NCBI GenBank assembly: GCA_945861275.1
Contig: CAMATZ010000022.1
Location: 1 to 64,000, forward strand
Source of the DNA: Bordetella parapertussis
GTDB taxonomy: Bacteria; Pseudomonadota; Gammaproteobacteria; Burkholderiales; SG8-41
Length of the DNA stretch: 64,000 bases
Reading direction: 5' to 3'
Position 1 is the stretch's first letter. Each line of letters opens with the position of its first letter. The notes under the pieces were generated by a model. It searched no databases. It worked only from the letters and a program-made list of their open reading frames with translations, and was not told the DNA's origin. This document shows positions 60,947 through 64,000 of the stretch, piece after piece. Made by a program: the position numbers and the translations under genes.

Positions 60947-61774
60947 TCATGGCCTGGCGTTGGGGAAGAACAACTGATCGGCTCCGATTTTATAGCCGGT
61001 GATGGCCTGCTGTCCCTCGACAGATATCACCCAATCGACGAACATCTGCCCCATTTCGCGCTTCACGTGCGGGTGCTTTGCCGGATTCACCAGCATCACG
61101 CCGTACTGGTTGAACAAGCGCTGGTCGCCTTCGACCACAATCGCAAGCTCGCCGCGATTCTTGAACGACAGCCAGGTGCCGCGATCGGTGAACGCATAGG
61201 CGTTCATCGCGGATGCGGTGTTGAGCGTTGGCCCCATGCCGGAACCGGTTTCGCGATACCACGTGCCTTTGCCGGATTGTGGATCGACACCCGCCGCTTT
61301 CCACAAGCGCAATTCGGCAGCGTGCGTGCCGCTCTTGTCGCCACGCGAGGTGAACGGTGCTTTTGCAGCAGCGATTTTTTTGTACGCGTCGAGTATGTCC
61401 TTGCCGCCCGCGATCTTGGCAGCGTCGCTTTTCGGTCCGACCAATACAAAATCGTTGTACATCACTTCGAAGCGACGCACGCCGAAGCCATCGGCGACAA
61501 ATTTTTCTTCGGCGTCTTTATCATGCACAAACACCACATCGGCATCGCCGCGCCGCGCCATATCCAGCGCCTGCCCAGTACCAAGAGCAACCACGCGCAC
61601 CTGGATGCCGGTTTTTTTCTCGAACACCGGCAATAAATGTTTGAACAATCCTGATTGCTCGGTTGATGTGGTCGATGCAACGGTGATGAATTTATCTTGC
61701 GCCAAGGCATTAGTAGCCATTAGCAAGAATAACGATAAGTATATGTTTTTAAAAAGGTTTTTTATTATGCTCAT
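60947..61774 (-). CDS. tupA: Tungstate-type ABC transporter binding protein (TupA-like)
   Basis: A 275-residue periplasmic binding protein with a signal peptide (1-25, ending NALAQ). The diagnostic TTSTEQSG motif lies near residue 33; further TupA marks are ALGTGQALDMARRGDADVVF near 62 with VHDKDAEEKF, and PFTSRGDKSGTHAAELRLWK near 140. The family binds tungstate with very high affinity, molybdate less. Its start overlaps the ATPase stop by 4 bases. Same operon as permease, ATPase, DsrE-like and GcvH-like genes, so it may feed tungstate to an enzyme encoded upstream. Confidence 0.92.
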   Translation of the reverse strand: MSIIKNLFKNIYLSLFLLMATNALAQDKFITVASTTSTEQSGLFKHLLPVFEKKTGIQVRVVALGTGQALDMARRGDADVVFVHDKDAEEKFVADGFGVRRFEVMYNDFVLVGPKSDAAKIAGGKDILDAYKKIAAAKAPFTSRGDKSGTHAAELRLWKAAGVDPQSGKGTWYRETGSGMGPTLNTASAMNAYAFTDRGTWLSFKNRGELAIVVEGDQRLFNQYGVMLVNPAKHPHVKREMGQMFVDWVISVEGQQAITGYKIGADQLFFPNARP

Positions 61775-62475
61775 GGCAACTCACCCCTTAAAAAAGTAGC
61801 GGCCTCCGGCGACTGCGGCTGTTTGAAAAACTCATCCACCGGCGCGCGCTCGACCAGCCGCCCTTCGCTCAGAAACAAAATTTCATCTCCTAATCGGCGC
61901 GCTTGTCCAAGGCTGTGTGTGGTCATTATAATTTTCGTGCCGCTGGCGTGAATGGCGCTGATTATACTTTCGATATCACGCGTGGCGTTGGGATCAAGAT
62001 TGGCCGTCGGCTCATCGAGAAACAAAACTTCCGGCCCCAGCGCCCATGCACGCGCCAGTGCAAGACGCTGTTGCTCGCCACCGGACAACACCCGCGCAGG
62101 ACGCCCGGCCATAGTCGCGAGGCCCACAGCTTCAAGCACGTCTTCCGCGCGCAGCCGGCATTCCACCGGTGCAATGCCTGCCAGTTTGAGCGCGTAAATT
62201 ACATTCGCAATCGCCGAGCGGCGCAGCACCACTGGCCGTTGGAACACCATTGCCTGACCTCGTGCGCGTCGAACTATTCCATCCTGCCGCCATGTAACGC
62301 GCCCGGATGTGGGATCAAGCAGTCCGTGGCAAAGCCGCATCAAGACACTTTTTCCCGCGCCATTCGGACCGAGAATCACGGTGCGCGTGCCGGCTGCGAT
62401 TTCGCAGGAGATCGACCTGATGATCTCGCGCCCTCCTGCGGCAAAACCCAGATTTTCCAACGTCAATGGCAGCAT
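61771..62475 (-). CDS. tupC: ABC transporter ATPase (TupC-like)
   Basis: A 234-residue ABC ATPase. Walker A is GPNGAGKSVLMRLC near residue 38, signature LSGGEQQRLALARA near 130, Walker B VLFLDEPTANLD near 150, and His switch near 184 in MTTHSLGQARRLGDEILFLS. Length fits the compact TupC type. It is 6 bases after the permease stop and overlaps tupA by 4 bases. It drives uptake of tungstate through TupB. C-terminal regulatory domain, as in ModC, is absent. Confidence 0.92.
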   Translation of the reverse strand: MLPLTLENLGFAAGGREIIRSISCEIAAGTRTVILGPNGAGKSVLMRLCHGLLDPTSGRVTWRQDGIVRRARGQAMVFQRPVVLRRSAIANVIYALKLAGIAPVECRLRAEDVLEAVGLATMAGRPARVLSGGEQQRLALARAWALGPEVLFLDEPTANLDPNATRDIESIISAIHASGTKIIMTTHSLGQARRLGDEILFLSEGRLVERAPVDEFFKQPQSPEAATFLRGELP

Positions 62476-62481
62476 CGTATA

Positions 62482-63186
62482 TCAGCCGTAGTAACGCTGC
62501 GCGGTCAGTTTGACCCAATGCGCGAATAGATTCACGCCGATGATGAGCGCCACCAGCACCATGCCCAATCCCAGCGCCAGCGGCAAATCGCCTTTGCTGG
62601 TTTCCAGCGCAATCGCTGTGGTCATCACACGGGTGACGCCATCGATATTGCCGCCGACAATCATTACCGCGCCGACTTCCGCTGCAGCGCGCCCGAACCC
62701 CGCCAGCACGACGGTCATCAACGCAAAGCGCGTATCCCACAGTAACGTTCGCGCGGCAGTAAAGGTATTCGTGCCAAGCGAACGCAATTGCTCTTCGTAT
62801 TCGCGCCACGCATCCTCAATCACTTGCCGCGACAGCGCAGCGACTATTGGCGTAATCAGCACCGCCTGCGCGATAATCATCGCGGTGGGCGTGAACAGCA
62901 GGCCGAATTGTCCGAGAGGCCCGGCGCGTGACAGCATCAGATAAATCAACAGCCCCACTACCACCGGTGGCAATCCCATCAACGCATTGAGTACGGCGAC
63001 TACCGCCTGCCTTCCGGGAAAACGCGTAATCGCGAGCAATGCGCCGAGCGGCAAGCCAATCACCGCCGCAATGAGTACGGCGACGAAACTTACGCGCACG
63101 CTCAACAGTACGATCTGTGCGAGTTGCGCATCCATGGCGACGATGAGCCGCAGTGCCTCAGTCAGCGCGGCAGATAAATCACTCAC
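62482..63186 (-). CDS. tupB: ABC transporter permease (TupB-like)
   Basis: A 234-residue permease with about five membrane helices. The EAA-type loop for the ATPase is EYEEQLRSLGTNTFTAARTL near residue 121; GLPPVVVGLLIYLMLSRAGP near 71 and GFGRAAAEVGAVMIVGGNID near 163 are the conserved permease stretches. It starts at GTG 63186 (MSDLSAALTE), with a poor RBS; a later ATG at MDAQLAQIV is an alternative. It is 27 bases after the DsrE-like gene. TupB is the membrane channel of tungstate transport. Confidence 0.9.
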   Translation of the reverse strand: MSDLSAALTEALRLIVAMDAQLAQIVLLSVRVSFVAVLIAAVIGLPLGALLAITRFPGRQAVVAVLNALMGLPPVVVGLLIYLMLSRAGPLGQFGLLFTPTAMIIAQAVLITPIVAALSRQVIEDAWREYEEQLRSLGTNTFTAARTLLWDTRFALMTVVLAGFGRAAAEVGAVMIVGGNIDGVTRVMTTAIALETSKGDLPLALGLGMVLVALIIGVNLFAHWVKLTAQRYYG

Positions 63187-63204
63187 AGGAAGCTCACAGA
63201 AAAT

Positions 63205-63230
63205 ACAATAAAATCAATAAGTTATTGCAA
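63205..63230 (+). repeat. AT-rich repeated motif, copy D
   Basis: AATAAAATCAATAAGTTAT overlapping the DsrE-gene end in the operon spacer; one base differs from copy C over the core. Confidence 0.3.
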
Positions 63231-63591
63231 CCCATGCATCGTCCATGCAGCGCGCCATATAGACCACTGCGCCCGCGACGCCGGTGACTTCAGGAATGAA
63301 ATTTTCTTTCGTGACAGCGTATTCTTCCATCGCATGGCTGCACGCATAAAACTTTGCGCCATGTTCGGCCGCCCGCTGCATGAACGCATACACGGTTTCT
63401 CTTTTGAGTGGCCCGGTATATAACGACGCCGCGACGCCCTTGGCGAGCAGCTGGACCGAACGGCTGGTGAAATAGATTTCGACTTCGGCATCCATGGCGG
63501 CGGCGGCGGCCGCGTGAAAAAACGGCGTTGCGCAGAGATGCGGCTGTGCGGGATCCGCCGCCCACAACAAAATGGCTAAATGCGTTTTCAT
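63214..63591 (-). CDS. DsrE/DsrF-like sulfur-relay family protein
   Basis: A 125-residue DsrE-fold protein. The start KTHLAILLWAADPAQPHLCA and the mid-part AEVEIYFTSRSVQLLAKGVA near 35 fit the fold, and the conserved Cys lies in KFYACSHAMEEY near 80, with other Cys at HLCATPFF and MARCMDD. DsrE-type proteins carry sulfur as a persulfide in relays such as DsrEFH or TusBCD. Its start overlaps the GcvH-like gene by 4 bases, and the tungstate transporter follows. A sulfur carrier for lipoyl-linked or Mo/W-cofactor chemistry is possible; this is inference. Confidence 0.88.
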   Translation of the reverse strand: MKTHLAILLWAADPAQPHLCATPFFHAAAAAAMDAEVEIYFTSRSVQLLAKGVAASLYTGPLKRETVYAFMQRAAEHGAKFYACSHAMEEYAVTKENFIPEVTGVAGAVVYMARCMDDAWVAITY

Positions 63592-64000
63592 GCTATAGGC
63601 GGGCCTGCAAAATTTTCCAGCATCATCTCTTGTTCGAAGGCAGGCGCCACAGCCGCACCCGACAACAGGCCATCCCCAGTTTCAGGCTCCACTCTGGAGG
63701 AAAGCCGCACCAGCCAACCTGCGCCATAAGGATCTTCGCTGATCAGCGCAGGCCTGGCGACTGCCGCCAAATTCACTTCGACCAGGGTTCCCGCCACCGG
63801 GGTACGCACGGATACAACAGTTTTCGACAACTCCAGCAGACCGACAGCGCGCCCCGCTTCAAGCCGGGTTCCCGCCGCCTTGGGTGTAAACGCAAAAAAT
63901 TCTATCGCCAGCGCCACGCCATACGAAGTCGCGCCCAGGGTCATCACGCCCTTTGCCCCGCCTTGCACCCACACATTGTAATCGGCATGGTAGTGGCGGT
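63588..64000 (-). CDS. GcvH-like lipoyl-domain protein (5' end outside window)
   Basis: A partial frame whose N-terminus lies beyond the right edge; about 137 codons are visible, starting RHYHADYNVWVQGGAKGVMT. The core matches glycine-cleavage H protein: GATSYGVALAIEFFAFTPKA near the start, then the lipoylation motif VGLLELSKTVVSVRTPVAGT with the Lys in place. No gcvT/gcvP is in view. Free-standing H-like lipoyl proteins (LbpA type) take part in sulfur metabolism, and a DsrE-like gene follows, overlapping by 4 bases. Alternatively it may be a spare H protein of glycine cleavage. Expect the full gene to continue right. Confidence 0.85.
   Translation of the reverse strand, partial: RHYHADYNVWVQGGAKGVMTLGATSYGVALAIEFFAFTPKAAGTRLEAGRAVGLLELSKTVVSVRTPVAGTLVEVNLAAVARPALISEDPYGAGWLVRLSSRVEPETGDGLLSGAAVAPAFEQEMMLENFAGPPIA

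Noticed and set aside
1-64000. CRISPR arrays, rRNA, prophage genes, replication origin
   Set aside because: No regularly spaced repeats, no rRNA-like stretches, no capsid, tail, integrase or dnaA-type genes were seen.

Overview
The window reads as chromosomal DNA of a GC-rich betaproteobacterium, most likely Burkholderiales-like and possibly from an uncultured lineage. The evidence is two Bug/TctC-type periplasmic receptors, a DUF2970 gene, an actP-type symporter with a DUF4212 subunit, an SLC5-linked histidine kinase beside acs, and the general codon use. No rRNA, CRISPR array, integrase or phage structural gene is visible. One tRNA gene, tRNA-Ser(GGA), lies at 10.1-10.2 kb.

Region 1 (1-10.0 kb) is an accessory catabolic block. 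It has an IS1595-type transposase fragment at the left edge, a cupin, two hot-dog (MaoC-like) dehydratases, a Nudix gene cut short by a repeat, an acyl-CoA-dehydrogenase-fold flavoprotein, a Tat-exported alpha/beta hydrolase, a Bug receptor, an SDR with a degraded active site, an amidase, a carboxymuconolactone-decarboxylase-like protein and a luciferase-like monooxygenase. Gene debris is present: an aldo/keto reductase tail, and a second copy of the decarboxylase 3' end that makes 89-bp direct repeats around the amidase. The block ends at the 3' end of tRNA-Ser, as an island would.

Region 2 (10.3-33.5 kb) is mostly core: a small membrane protein and TPR protein; an acetate or small-carboxylate uptake and sensing locus (symporter pair, OmpR-type regulator, single-receiver protein, SLC5-histidine kinase, acetyl-CoA synthetase); a MoxR-DUF58-transglutaminase operon; a histone-deacetylase-like hydrolase; an Mth938-like protein; the alaC-hom-thrC amino-acid operon; a hybrid histidine kinase; and a TTC38-like TPR protein.

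Region 3 (33.7-42.0 kb) is a second catabolic block: a GST, three tandem RidA-family genes, a maleylacetate-reductase-like dehydrogenase, an ACMSD-like amidohydrolase, a PEP-mutase/isocitrate-lyase family enzyme, a second Bug receptor and two luciferase-like oxidoreductases. The gene set suggests import and oxidative opening of a nitrogen-containing ring or related organic acid. I do not recognise it as a described pathway.

Region 4 (42.1-59.9 kb) holds nadC, an FMN-dependent glutamate-synthase-like protein with a PrpF-family isomerase, a HigBA-like toxin-antitoxin pair with an operator-like dyad, a VOC protein, a quinone oxidoreductase, a second amidase, DUF2970 and DUF349 proteins, a YlqF-type GTPase, a beta-oxidation set (3-hydroxyacyl-CoA dehydrogenase, thiolase, glutaryl-CoA dehydrogenase), a MerR-HTH/class III cyclase fusion with a perfect palindrome upstream, and a YgfX-like protein.

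Region 5 (60.0-64.0 kb) is one tightly packed minus-strand operon: GcvH-like protein, DsrE-family protein, tungstate-type ABC transporter (permease, ATPase, binding protein) and a PhnD-like binding protein. The most unusual items are this operon, the MerR-cyclase fusion, the triple-RidA cluster, the repeat-flanked amidase, and a recurrent AT-rich intergenic motif.
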